A stretch of DNA of 64,000 nt, taken from the NCBI GenBank assembly GCA_022113835.1, contig JAILWY010000022.1:6324001-6388000 (forward strand), written 5' to 3'. Position 1 is the stretch's first letter, and every line of letters begins with the position of its first letter. A program made the position numbers and the translations under genes. The notes beneath the pieces are model-generated. The model did no database searches, was not told where the DNA came from, and saw nothing but the letters and a program-made list of their open reading frames with translations. Positions 44,001 to 55,795 of this stretch are shown one piece after another. Source of the DNA: Atopsyche davidsoni (taxonomy: Eukaryota > Arthropoda > Insecta > Trichoptera > Hydrobiosidae).

Positions 44001-47000
44001 GTATTTTTATTTGCAGCAGGTGGACGTTTGCTTTGACGGGGGGTATCAAAAAACTAAGATTTTGGAGCTCATCAACCTGTCTCCCGGACATACCGTTGTG
44101 GGACCCGCCATCGTCATGGACGGTCTGTCCACCATCCTTGTTGAACCGGGTGAGTAATGCTTCAACCTTTCGGATATTTTAGAAATAACATCTCTGTTTA
44201 TAGGAAAGATTTAAATAGTTTTTTTTTAACATTTTGACAATACATAGATTCTACCAGAACAAAGAATTTTGCTAAAACCTACCAAACTGACCCCAAAAAA
44301 CATTACTCAAACATTGGTTGCACTACAAAAATAGAGCCAATGGTACAGATCACCTAACACATATTAAAAATGAGCAAATGCACGGTGCATGCATTTGCTG
44401 GACTGTTTATATACATAACCAATTTTTAAATAAATTCAATAATTTGAAGTTGATCCTGCCGTGGGTTTGCAAGTTTACCAGTCAACTTGCCCTGTGTGTT
44501 GTATGCCCACGGCGTCCAATACACAGACTGTAGAATATTAAATATTCAGGATCGTCACCTAAACAGTAGGTGTAGTTAATAAGAAGTTGAGATCACCAGC
44601 GGTAGCCAATGAGCAGGGTCGGCGTTGAGACGGTAACTAGTCGGTGCAGTGAGTGAGTGAGTTAGGTTGTTTAGAAAATGTGTTTTGGCCGATAATTTTC
44701 TGATACAACTGTCGTTTTAGAGTGAATGCAATCGACACTGTACACTTTGTACATATCATATTAAATATTAAGCACTATTAACAGTATTTAAGTAGTAAGT
44801 GACACATCACTCTGTTCCATTAGAATGCTAGCAAATGTGGTTGCACATGAAAAACCATTCACTATTAATAAGATTTGAATGCTTTCAGACTGCACTGCAG
44901 TTATAACGAGGCTGGGAGACATCAAGATCACTGTTGGAAGTGGAAAGCCCAGGCAGATCGGTACCGTTTTGGATTCTATACAGCTCAGCATCTTCTCTCA
45001 TCGCTTTATGTCTATTGCTGAACAGATGGGCAGGTATGAGGACGCCTCTCGTTTGAAACAATATGTTTCAGATGAGAGATGAAAAAATCATAGATTTATA
45101 AGAGGATATTTAATTGCGAGGTGCACATATCAAAATATACACCATCAAGTCAATACAATTGCCTGTATTGTTGTAAAACGTGGATTTTTTGAATATGCAA
45201 TAATTTACAGATGTACTGATTGTAGCATCAGATATGCATTTGCTCCCCAAGTGTGTATTGTTTTCGTCATTGATGAATGGTTCTTTGCACTTGAAATCTT
45301 TTTCAATTTCATATTTAATTCGTAATTTGTAATTGATAATAACTAGGCCTGTGAGCTTACAACTTAGGCGAGCGCATCTAAATGTGAATATACAGACAGC
45401 TAATACATCAATTTATTATATTTTAGAATTCTTCAACGAACGTCTATATCTGTGAACATTAAGGAGCGCCTGGATTTTTCCTGCGCTCTGTTCGGGCCCG
45501 ACGGGGGACTGGTGTCTAATGCTCCTCACATTCCTGTCCACCTTGGTGCCATGCAGGAAACTGTCCAATACCAGGTATCATCACCAAGTATTTGTTGTCT
45601 GATTTGAGCGCCGCACTGTCGGTTGCTCCTCACCTTGCCCCAGAGACAGGGGAGTTGAAACAAACTAAGTCAAACTGACATTGCCACACTGCTCAGAGAT
45701 GTCGCGCTTTCACCAATAAGAGAGTTCTTATCATTTTTATCACAGTATTTAGACATAGATTTTTAATCCCTCGCACACCACTGATATAAGTGCACAAGTG
45801 TGTCGGGGGAAATATGACTAAAGATGATCCTTCTTCACAGATAGGAGTGCGCGGAGACACTCTCCAAGAAGGCGACGTTGTTCTTTCGAACCATCCCAAA
45901 GCCGGTGGCTCCCATCTGCCAGACTTGACAGTCATAACTCCGGTCTTCCACAAGTGAGTAAATCATACCACATCTGACAAGTGTTATAGGAATGTATATT
46001 CTGCTCGCTGATGGAGTTCACGGTTAAAATTGACCATATAATATACTAAATATTTTGTATTTAAATGCACTATGTTTGAGAAATCATCGTCACATTTTCA
46101 GAGGAATTAACAAGCCAATATTCTTTGTGGCATCTCGGGGCCACCATGCAGACATCGGTGGCATAACTCCCGGCTCCATGCCCCCGCACTCCACGCACCT
46201 GAATCAAGAAGGCGCCGCCTTCAAGTCCTTCTTGCTGTTGAGATCGGGCACCCTTCGCGAGTCTGAGCTTAGACACGAACTGCGCGACTCCCGTAACCTG
46301 GAGGACAACTTGTCAGATCTCCGAGCGCAGGTCGCAGCCAACCAAAGGGTGAGGGAACTGACACAAAGAAAGATAAAAACTGAGTAGATGATTTTAGAAA
46401 TTATTCATTGTTTAATATTTTTGACAGAGTATGTGGTGGAATTCCATTTAAATCAAATACTTGAGTGATTTTTCCACATGTTTCATTTTATTGGTGATGC
46501 CGGTTTCGCCAATTTTTCAATGTGAAACCGGTCAGTAAGTATTTTATTTAAATTATTAATTACTGGTATTGGTGTGCTGACTTTTTATTTAGGGTATTTT
46601 TTATCATTGTAAGTAACAAGCTTACATGTAAAATATTCCGAATGTAAACTACTCATCAGTATACTATATAACATATATTATTGATTTTTTTTTTTTTTGT
46701 GAAGACCGTCTCACTCATATAACATTGTGACATCAGCATTGAAAAAACAACCGTTAGCAGCTAATGCTATTAACATCTTTCAAACATAATGTGAGTCCTG
46801 AATATGTCACTGAATTGTACTAAACCAAAGATGAACGACATGAACCCTCGGAGGATTTACTATATATATATATATAGAGATAGCATTTGATAGGAGATAT
46901 ATCTTTTCAGGGAATGCAATTGGTGGGGGAGCTGATATCTGCTTATGGACTAGAAGTGGTCCAAGCCTATATGGGGCACATCCAAGCCAACGCTGAGCTC

Positions 47001-49364
47001 GCTGTCAGAGACATGCTGAAGGTGGTGTTACATCGTGGTATATAATTTATTTTGACTTTACAAAAGTTTATTTTCAAAGCTGTCAATTTAAATTTGCAGG
47101 ATATTGCAGCGAAAACCATAGAAAAGACAGGCGGCAATGTGCTGGAGGCAGTAGACTACATGGATGATGGCTCTTCCATCTGCCTCAAGGTTACACTCGA
47201 TGAAGGAAGCGGGAGTGCCATCTGTGATTTTACGTGAGCACATATTGTATTACTTACATTTATTCGATATGTATATGCGTACTCGTATGTTATTTTTCAA
47301 TAATTCATATTTAAATTCAAAATATACAATCTAAATCATTAAATGGAATTTGAAATTACAGTAAAAGAGATACGGGGAACCTGCATTAGGTGGATAATGA
47401 CAAAAGTAAAATGTGTGAACTATTAACTTGAATTTTTTGTCAGGGGCACGGGACCGGAAGTCTGGGGCAACTGCAATGCCCCGAGGGCCATCACCTTGTC
47501 GGCCCTCATCTATTGTTTGCGATGCATGGTCGGTCACGACGTCCCGCTTAACCAGGTCAGGGCTCTTCATTACTTGTCACAGCGTTTACTTTATGATAAC
47601 TCAGCATTACAGCTCTGTCCGTTGTCAGGGTTGCCTGGCTCCGGTGAAGGCGATAATCCCGGCGGGCAGTTTGCTGGACCCCAGTGAGGGTGCGGCCGTG
47701 GTGGGCGGAAACGTGTTGACCTCTCAAAGGATAGTGGACGTGGTGCTCAGTGCCTTTCAGGTTTGTATTGCGAGAAATAAACACATATAGCAATATATGA
47801 ACATCTATGATTATGATTTACTTGAATGTTTCAGGTGTGCGCGGCGTCGCAGGGCTGTATGAACAATGTGACTCTGGGGAAGCAGAGCTGGGGCTACTAT
47901 GAGACCGTGGCGGGGGGCAGCGGGGCTGTCAGTCACTCGAGTTGTTTCCTAAATTATTTTAAAAATAGCCACAGTGTCCGCGGCCATTATTAATTAAATA
48001 TTATTATTGGGTGTCGAGCTGCACCTTTGCTTCTTCTTTGTTAAAATAGTATAGATGTTGAAAATTTATTAAATCCGTGAATAATTTTGTTAAAAATTGG
48101 CTCCCATTCCAAGACCGAAAATGATAAGAAAAAAAGGTCACAATTTTACAGTCACAAATCATATTTAATAGTCATTCCATTCAAATTTACCAACCTGGAG
48201 TGGCCGCTCCATAGATGTTAATATAGTTTATACATAGACTCCACGTGTGAAAGTTTGGATTCGCTTCTCAATTAGTGCGTTCACTGTGTCAGGGTCCCGG
48301 CTGGCATGGAGCGAGCGGAGTGCACACGCATATGACCAACACGCGCATCACGGATCTGGAGATCATTGAACGACGCTATCCCCTCATATTAAATACTTTC
48401 AGCCTGCGGCCAAGCTCCGGAGGATTAGGTCAGTATTATTGGTGAGAAGAGCGAGGCTTGTGAGCTTGGGAAAGTTAAAACATTTTGTCATTTATTCTAC
48501 ACAATGAATCAACGAGTTTTTTGAATTTGCATGAAAATATATACATGTATTATTCTTATTATTATTTATTATTGATAACTCTTTGAGGTAAATGGCGTGG
48601 TGGAGACGGCGTGCAAAGAGAGATCATCTTTAGGCAGCAGATGATGCTCTCCGTCCTCACCGAGCGGAGAACCTTCAAGCCCTACGGCATGGCTGGTAAA
48701 CACAACCATTCAATGCAACTGCAGTCTCCACAATCCTCACTCATATCTAGCGTTTGATGATTTCAACTTCTTAGCACACTCAATCTAATACCTTTCTATC
48801 TGCTCTTTCTTTAAAAATTATTTTGCTTAAAGAGGAGCTTTACCTTTAGCTTTAAGAAAGCTCTTAAGAGGAACTTTACCAGATTTCACACTTCTAAGAT
48901 AGTATTTGAATTATTTATGTCTCACAAAACCCCATGTGCTCAGATAGTTGTGATCTTGTGCAGGTGGTGGCAGTGGAGAGAGAGGTCTCAACAGACTCCA
49001 CAGAAAAGATGGCCGCATCATCGCTCTCGGCGGCAAGACTTCCGTGCTGGTGGAACCTGGAGTGAGTCTAAGGAGTTTTTGTGGACACTTTGTTGTTTCT
49101 TTCGGCTCTTCGAGGGGCTCAGAAGGCCCTCCGCCTGTCTGCCCCGATGGCCATGCTGATTGATGTTCTGAAGTATTTGCAATTTTTCGCATTATAGAAT
49201 ACCCGTTTGGTATCTTCCAGGATAAGTATGTGATGCTGACTCCAGGCGGTGGCGGATACGGAGCAGCAACAAATACGGACACTGAAGACAGCACTCCACC
49301 TTACATGGCTTTCATCCAGAGAGGGAGTGTCCATGAGTACAAGATGGCGCAGGAGTCTGTCTGA
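38008..49364 (+). CDS. OPLAH: 5-oxoprolinase (ATP-hydrolysing)
   Basis: It cleaves 5-oxo-L-proline to glutamate with ATP hydrolysis in the gamma-glutamyl (glutathione) cycle, in the cytosol. The 28 exons begin 38008-38181, 38301-38492, 38942-39080, 39539-39712, 39790-39991, 40233-40330, 40446-40553, 40768-40948, 41153-41264, 41347-41414, 41697-41830, 41914-42065, 42531-42682, 43233-43374 and 44017-44149. They continue 44889-45033, 45427-45574, 45841-45953, 46102-46348, 46911-47021, 47100-47233, 47444-47555, 47629-47760, 47835-47927, 48293-48428, 48588-48695, 48964-49061 and 49221-49364. The product is 1293 residues (human 1288). The N-terminal hydantoinase A half has [26 protein letters not shown] and [13 protein letters not shown]. 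The C-terminal hydantoinase B half has [18 protein letters not shown] and the closing TPGGGGYG. Intron 14 uses a GC donor (43375) and a NAGNAG acceptor; the other introns are GT-AG. Confidence 0.97.
40602..40650. repeat. Perfect 23-bp hairpin in OPLAH intron 7
   Basis: Arms 40602-40624 and 40628-40650 are exact inverted repeats with a 3-nt loop, and part of the right arm is then repeated directly downstream (ATTAGCAATT). Confidence 0.85.
43700..43790 (-). repeat. Penelope-type repeat piece in OPLAH intron 14
   Basis: GTGATTTTTCCACATG and the TTTC...GCATTATCAAAC block match the copies at 6.7 and 32.2 kb. The stem II pairing is eroded. Confidence 0.45.
46425..46540 (-). repeat. Penelope-type repeat piece in OPLAH intron 19
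   Basis: It shares GACAGAGTATGTGGTGGAAT and TGATTTTTCCACATGTTTCA with the other copies. The hammerhead-like region is disrupted. Confidence 0.45.
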
Positions 49365-49568
49365 AACGGAAGATCTTCTGTCCAAACATACTACATATTT
49401 CTGTACTAAAAGATTATTTTGAGTAAAGCCAACACAGAAATAATCATTGTAAGGTTATGTGTTTTTTATAATTGATAATATAATTTTTTTTAGAATTGTT
49501 GCTTTTAAAACTTATTATCAAATAGTTTTTATTTTCAAAATTAATGTTCCTCAATTGGTATTTTTTGT

Positions 49569-49574
49569 AATAAA
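49569..49574 (+). terminator. Polyadenylation signal of OPLAH
   Basis: AATAAA about 205 nt after the OPLAH stop codon. Confidence 0.6.
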
Positions 49575-50280
49575 CCCATTTCGGTAAACGCATTTTTACT
49601 TTTTTTTATTATTAAGAAGCAAGAAGTATGCACATTTGACCAATGTTGGCAGCGTATCCATCATTTGCAATTGGGCATTGTGCAATACATTTGGGCATTG
49701 TTTAAGGTGAATATATTATTTTTGTCACTTTAAAACTTATTTAAATAAAAATTAACAGATTTAGGAGATGAAAAATCATTTTATATTGTTAAAGTGATAA
49801 TAACATTAAAATTTCTTCCTTGTCTTGAACATTTGTCACCTTTCAAAACTTTTTTAATAAAAAAATAACAGATTTTGCTAGACAACACTTATGACTATTG
49901 AGATGAAATTTAATTTTTAATTTTCAATGTGGTGATAATTTACATACGATTTACATTATTTATAATGCTATTTGAGCTTGGTTTTTGGGACACTGTTTCT
50001 TTATACAGATAAAACAGACTTTCTTAAGTGCGACATAACTTCATGTTGAAGCATGCATGACGTTAGAACGTGTCTGAGCAACATTCCACTATAGTTGAAT
50101 ATCTTTGATTTAAATATATTCTCAATTGTATGTGCTAATGGACGATACACATCCGAAATGTTTTCTCTACAATACAGGTCTTTAAAAAATTCAAGACATT
50201 TATCTTTAAAGTAAATCAGATATATTTTGGTATTTATAACAATCAATGATAAATTATTGGACTTCACACTTCAGACCTCA
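49575..50280. other. OPLAH 3' flank, no gene seen
   Basis: AT-rich, with a loose internal duplication around 49.72-49.92 kb (two blocks with ...ACAGATTT...GATGAAA...). No coding or RNA gene that I can support. Confidence 0.4.
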
Positions 50281-50753
50281 CAATTAGAGTATATGAGTGG
50301 AACTTAAACACAGATATTGCAGGTAAAAGGGTGGGAACGTTTATAGACTAGCTGTTTTAAAATTCTAAAGGATTACGATTATATTATTTTTGACATTTTA
50401 TCACACTATAAACTGGAAAAACCGCTCCACACCATCAACGAGGAACTCTGATGGCGCTCTGAAATCTATACAATTTGATTTTATATTTAAAATACAAATA
50501 AAATATTTCTTCAAATAATCATTTGAATCTACAACTAATCAAAGGAAGTATGTTTTGTTTGTAACATATTTATGAAATTTCATTTTAGAAATCATGTACT
50601 TATATGAAAATCAACTATTTGGTTTCAATCGAGCTATCAATAGGTTCTTTAATCTGATTAATTTCCCGCACACTTGAAATATACTATAGAAATTCAATTT
50701 TATCATTTGACAATTAGGAGACTTCATTCTGTAAAGAAGATCAAAATTAACGC
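50281..50753 (+). repeat. Left arm of an inverted duplication
   Basis: This segment is the reverse complement of 62125-62627 over its whole length, with substitutions and small indels. It contains blocks such as GGAACTCTGATGGCGCTCTG and ACATATTTATGAAATTTCAT. A second, shorter matching block is 51083-51219 versus 61584-61688. Confidence 0.85.
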
Positions 50754-51077
50754 TTAACATCATCTGTTAATTATTGTTTAAACAAATTTCTACAGCCTAG
50801 AGAAGGAATCTGTACATACTTACTTTTTTATAAATTATAAAGATATTTCAAGGTCTCAATAGATGTTTCCTAGCTCACCCGACCTGATCTCTCGCCCTCG
50901 CAGGTTCGGACTCTGGCATATTGTTTTAACTTGCTGTCAACTGTATAAAAATATTTACTCTTTACTCGAATAGCAATGATATATGTATAATTTAAAAATA
51001 TGTGTTGAATCTACTGTCATCCGGAGAACACCCGTCGGAGTGCTGGGGACTCAGCTGGGGTTCGAGGGGGTAGGCAG

Positions 51078-51202
51078 TGCTGGATGCGACAGAACCGGCG
51101 CGTCCGCCGTCTGCTGCAAAGCCGGTCACCGTTGCTCACTGCACAGGCCCTGCAGGACGTCTTCTGGGAGTCCTGGCTGGAAGCTGTCGGGCGAGCCGCC
51201 GA
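51078..51202 (+). pseudogene. Isolated exon of an unrecognised gene (intact copy)
   Basis: Acceptor TAGGCAG and donor GTAAGT bracket an open frame whose peptide reads CWMRQNRRVRRLLQSRSP, then LLTAQALQDVFWESWLEAVG. This is amphipathic helical sequence that looks conserved rather than random. It ends in phase 2, which fits the start of the minus-strand exon at 61,479, and a damaged inverted copy exists at 61.58-61.69 kb. No other plus-strand exon of this gene is visible in the window. I cannot name the family. Confidence 0.45.
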
Positions 51203-51255
51203 GTAAGTACTTTATTAACTAATGGAACTGGTATTTATTTTGTAATACTCCATTC

Positions 51256-51303
51256 CTTTTTTCTGTATAGACTCACTCAAGACTGAGTCTATACAGAAAA
51301 AAG
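51256..51303. repeat. Perfect 20-bp hairpin at the edge of the Penelope-like remnant
   Basis: Arms 51256-51275 and 51284-51303 are exact inverted repeats with an 8-nt loop. It marks the boundary between the isolated exon and the retroelement. Confidence 0.8.
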
Positions 51304-52713
51304 CGAAATTATGCATAACAAATTCAACAGAAATTCAAATGAGTCATTACAAATTGATGTGGAAAAATGCTTCTATTGGGTGCTGTGAAACCCCATTGCT
51401 GAGTAGTCTTGAAGATGCCGTGTTCGGCGAAAGAGCTCTCGCTAATAGTGAAATTAACGTAGTCTCCAAAACCATTTGGTTTTATTTTATTGTACTTCAT
51501 TAACAATTTTTGCAAAATTTACAAATTTGTCCAATTGTCTCTCTGTTCCACTCCAACAAATCAAGATATCATCTACATACCTGTAGTAGTTAATTATATT
51601 TTTAACCCAGCTTGATTTTAGTAACTTCTCTTCAAACGAATCCATGAAACATTCTGCTATCAATGGACTTAGGTTACTTCCAATAGGAAGGCCTTCAAGT
51701 TGCTGGTAAATTGTATCATTGAATTTGAAATAGTAAGTGTCTAAGCATGCTTCTAATAACTGATACATCTCATCTATTACGATAGGTCCCAGCTTACTTT
51801 GTTCCATAATATTACGGACAATTTCCAATGATTCCTTAACAGGAATATTGGGAAAAAGACTAGTGACATCTAGTGAAATGAATTTATAGTTTGTTTGAAG
51901 AGGTATGTCCTTGATTTTATCTACCAAGTCTAATGAGTTAATGACACCATGCTTAGGTTTAAAGTTAGTTAAATCTTTAAACAAAATACAGTAATGATGT
52001 TGGAGTATGGTTAAAAGAGACAACCGGTCTGATCGGGACATTTACTTTATGAATCTTGGGTAGACCGTAAAGTAGAGGGGCTCTAGGGTTCATGACGATC
52101 AATGCTAATTTTTGGGGGATTTTAGGAAATATGGCATTGCAGCTATTAACGAGTTTACAGACTCTACTTGCCAATTTAAGAATATGATCTTACTTGAGGG
52201 TAATAAAATCTGAGGGATTTAAGAATGCGAAAACATTATCCAAATAGTCCTGCCTGCCCAGGACGACTACTCACATGCCTTTATCTGCATTGGTTATAAT
52301 TAAATTATAAAGCGTGGCTTTATATTTTATATTAAGAAGTTGGTCGAGTTCAATATTTTTGTAAATCACTGATTCTAGTTCTTTCTTAATGAAATTTGGA
52401 GTGATATGTTTTAAGTAAATTAGGGTAAGGCTTATTTAGCTAAGGCTTTAGTTAAAGCTATTTCTGTGTCTACCGCTAACGATTCTAATTGACGAGATGA
52501 CACTTTATGCGATATACTATATTTAAATCCTTTGTCTAAAAGATAGAGTTCTTTAACATCAAATACGATATTACTTAAGTTAATTGTCCTCTTATAAAAT
52601 TCTAAAGGAGCAATTGACATTTCAGGTACAAGGGGAGACGACTTTGGAACCAATTGAGTGGCTTTCAAATAAACAGGTTTTTTACATTGAAATTTATATT
52701 GACGTGACGTCAT
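51304..52713 (-). mobile_element. Penelope-like retroelement remnant
   Basis: Minus-strand pieces cover an N-terminal region (NLSNIVFDVKELYLLDKGFK, about 52.6 kb), LYGLPKIHKVNVPIRPVVS (about 52.05 kb), and a reverse transcriptase core (52041-51487) with FISLDVTSLFPNIPV, GLPIGSNLSPLIAECFMD and the catalytic YRYVDDILI. LPKIHK and the LDVTSLFPNIP/YVDD combination are typical of Penelope-like elements. Frameshifts and stops break the N-terminal half. The reading stops soon after the RT, with no GIY-YIG endonuclease. Its 5' end abuts the CRE minisatellite at 52.7 kb. Confidence 0.85.
51417..51445 (+). other. Hammerhead-like motif beside the Penelope-like RT
   Basis: TTGAAGA, then a stem TGCCG/CGGCG, then GAAA. 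This is the CUGANGA-stem II-GAAA layout with one core base changed. It lies on the strand opposite to the RT, so it may be coincidental or belong to a rearranged terminal repeat. Confidence 0.35.
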
Positions 52714-52935
52714 CGACTCACCATGACGTCATCGACCCGACGTGACGTCACCGGTTTGCCGTGACGTCACCGATCCGCCGTGATGTCATCGACCCGCCGT
52801 GACGTCACCGACGGTGACGTCACGGCCAGCCGGTGACGTCATCAAGCGGCCGTGACGTCAACGACCAGCCGTGACGTCATCGACCCGCCGTGACGTCACC
52901 AGCAAGCCGTGATGTCACCAAGTGACCAGATGTCA
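52701..52935. repeat. CRE-octamer minisatellite
   Basis: Units of about 19 bp are each centred on TGACGTCA or a one-base variant. I count ten perfect octamers and three variants in about 230 bp. The octamer is the palindromic CREB/ATF (and bZIP) site. The units are CpG-rich (CCGCCGTGACGTCA). Confidence 0.9.
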
Positions 52936-55795
52936 CCAACTAAAGTCCTGGCCCAACTTAAGTCCAGGTACAACTTAAGCCCTGGCCCGGCCAAAGCCCT
53001 GGCCCAGCCTAAGCCCAGGGCCAGCTCAAGCCCTGGCCTAACTCATGCCTTGGCCAAACTCAAGTCTTGGCAAAACTCAAATCTTGGCCAAACTCAAGTC
53101 CTGGCCAAATTCAAAGCCCTAGCCCAACTTAAGCCCTGGGCCCAACATAAGCCCTGGCTCAGCCAAAGGCCTGGCCCAGCCTAAGCCCAGGGCCAGCTCA
53201 AGTCCTGGCCCAACTTAAGTCCAGGTACAACTTAGGCCCTGGCCCGGCCAAAGCCCTGGCTCAGCCTAAGCCCAGGGCCAGCTCAAGCCCTGGCCTAACT
53301 CATGCCTTGGCCAAACTCAAGTCCTGGCAAAACTCAAGTCTTGGCCAAACTCAAGTCCTGGCCAAATTCAAAGCCCTAGCCCAACTTAAGCCCTGGCTCA
53401 GCCAAAGGCCTGGCCCAGCCTAAGCCCAGAGCCAGCTCAAGTCCTGGCCCAACTTAAGTCCAGGTACAACTTAGGCCCTGGCCCGGCCAAAGCCCTGGCC
53501 CAGCCTAAGCCCAAGGCCAGCTCAAGCCCTGGCCTAACTCACACCTAGGCCAAACTCAAGACCTGGCAAAACTCAAGTCCTGGCTGAACTTAAGTGTTGA
53601 CCAAACTCTTGTCCTGGGCAAATTCAAAGCCCTAGTCCATCTTAAGCCCTGGCCCAGCCAAAGCCCTGGCCCAGCCTAAACCCAAGGCCAGCTCAAGTCC
53701 TGGCCCAACTTAAGTCCAGGTACAACTTAGGCCCTGGCCCGGCCAAAGCCCTGGCCCAGCCTAAGCCCAAGGCCAGCTCAAGCCCTGGCCTAACTCACAC
53801 CTAGGCCAAACTCAAGACCTGGCAAAACTCAAGTCCTGGCTGAACTTAAGTGTTGACCAAACTCTTGTCCTGGGCAAATTCAAAGCCCTAGTCCATCTTA
53901 AGCCCTGGCCCAGCCAAAGCCCTGGCCCAGCCTAAACCCAAGGCCAGCTCAAGTCCTGACCCAACTTAAGTCCTGACCCAACTCAAGCTTCAGCCTAACC
54001 TCAAGGCCGGGCCAAACAAAAGCCCTGGCACGGCCAAAGCCCTGGCCTAGCCTAAGCCCTGGCCTAGCCTAAGCCCAGGGCCAGCTCAAGCTCTGGCCTA
54101 ACTCAAGCCCTGGCCTAACTCAAAGCATGGCCTAACTCAAGCCCTGGCCTCACTCAAGTCCTGGCTTAACCCAAGCCCTGGCATAACTCAAGCCCTAGTT
54201 TAACTCAAGCCCTGGCTAAACTCAAGCCCTGGCATAACTCAAGCCCTGGCATAACTCAAGCCCTGGTTTAACTCAAGCCCTGGCTTAACTCAAGCCCTGG
54301 CATAACCCAAGCCCTGGCATAACTCAAGCCCTGGCATAACTCAAGCCCTGGCATAACTCAAGCCCTGGCATAACTCAAGCCCTGGCTTAACTCAAGCCCT
54401 GGCATAACTCAAGCCCTGGTTTAACTCAAGCCCTGGCATAACTCAAGCCCTGGCATAACTCAAGCCCTGGCATAACTCAAGCCCTGGCTTAACTCAAGCC
54501 CTGGCATAACTCAAGCCCTGGCATAACTCAAGCCCTGGCATAACTCAAGCCCTGGCTTAACTCAAGCCCTGGCTTAACTCAAGCCCTGGCTTAACTCAAG
54601 CCCTGGCATAACTCAAGCCCTGGCATAACTCAAGCCCTGGCATAACTCAAGCCCTGGCATAACTCAAGCCCTGGCATAACTCAAGCCCTGGTTTAACTCA
54701 AGCCCTGGCATAACTCAAGCCCTGGCATAACTCAAGCCCTGGCATAACTCAAGCCCTGGCTTAACTCAAGCCCTGGCATAACTCAAGCCCTGGCATAACT
54801 CAAGCCCTGGCATAACTCAAGCCCTGGCTTAACTCAAGCCCTGGCTTAACTCAAGCCCTGGCTTAACTCAAGCCCTGGTTTAACTCAAGCCCTGGCTTAA
54901 CTCAAGCCCTGGCTTAACTCAAGCCCTGGCATAACTCAAGCCCTGGTTTAACTCAAGCCCTGGTTTAACTCAAGCCCTGGCTTAACTCAAGCCCTGGCTT
55001 AACTCAAGCCCTGGCTTAACTCAAGCCCTGGCTTAACTCAAGCCCTGGCATAACTCAAGCCCTGGCATAACTCAAGCCCTGGCATAACTCAAGCCCTGGT
55101 TTAACTCAAGCCCTGGTTTAACTCAAGCCCTGGCTTAACTCTAGCCCTGGCATAACTCAAGCCCTGGATTAACGCAAGCCCTGGTTTAACTCAAGCCCTG
55201 GCATAACTCAAGCCCTGGCATAACTCAAGCCCTGGCATAACTCAAGCCCTGGCTTAACTCAAGCCCTGGCTTAACTCAAGCCCTGGCTTAACTCAAGCCC
55301 TGGTTTAACTCAAGCCCTGGCTTAACTCAAGCCCTGGCTTAACTCAAGCCCTGGCATAACTCAAGCCCTGGTTTAACTCAAGCCCTGGTTTAACTCAAGC
55401 CCTGGCTTAACTCAAGCCCTGGCTTAACTCAAGCCCTGGCTTAACTCAAGCCCTGGCTTAACTCAAGCCCTGGCATAACTCAAGCCCTGGCATAACTCAA
55501 GCCCTGGCATAACTCAAGCCCTGGTTTAACTCAAGCCCTGGTTTAACTCAAGCCCTGGCTTAACTCTAGCCCTGGCATAACTCAAGCCCTGGATTAACGC
55601 AAGCCCTGGTTTAACTCAAGCCCTGGCATAACTCAAGCCCTGGCATAACTCAAGCCCTGGCATAACTCAAGCCCTGGCTTAACTCAAGCTCTGGGTTCAG
55701 GTTAAGCCCTGGTCAATTCAAGGCCTGGCCTTACTCAAGCCCTGGGTCAACTCAAGCCCGGGGCCAGCTCAAGTCCTGGCCTAGGTCCTGACGCA
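52936..55795. repeat. 17-bp minisatellite, block 1, with higher-order repeats
   Basis: The unit is CTCAAGCCCTGGCATAA with CATAA/CTTAA/TTTAA variants. From about 54.1 kb the array is very regular, and the variant TAACTCTAGCC recurs at 55136 and 55561, a 425-bp (25-unit) higher-order period. The first 1.1 kb is more diverged, with four super-units of 239-257 bp marked by AAGTCCAGG at 52960, 53217, 53456 and 53712. Because 17 is not a multiple of three and most units carry TAA, it is not protein-coding. ORFs inside it are artefacts. Confidence 0.95.

Noticed and set aside
44318..44533. ORF of 71 codons inside OPLAH intron 15
   Set aside because: Random composition, within a well-defined intron.
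49119..49385. Minus-strand ORFs over the last OPLAH exons
   Set aside because: Shadow of the coding strand. OPLAH reads in frame to TGA 49362-49364.
52909..53184. ORF of 91 codons in the minisatellite (and its relative at 57252-57545)
   Set aside because: It is produced by repeat units. The frame is lost in neighbouring copies and most units contain TAA.
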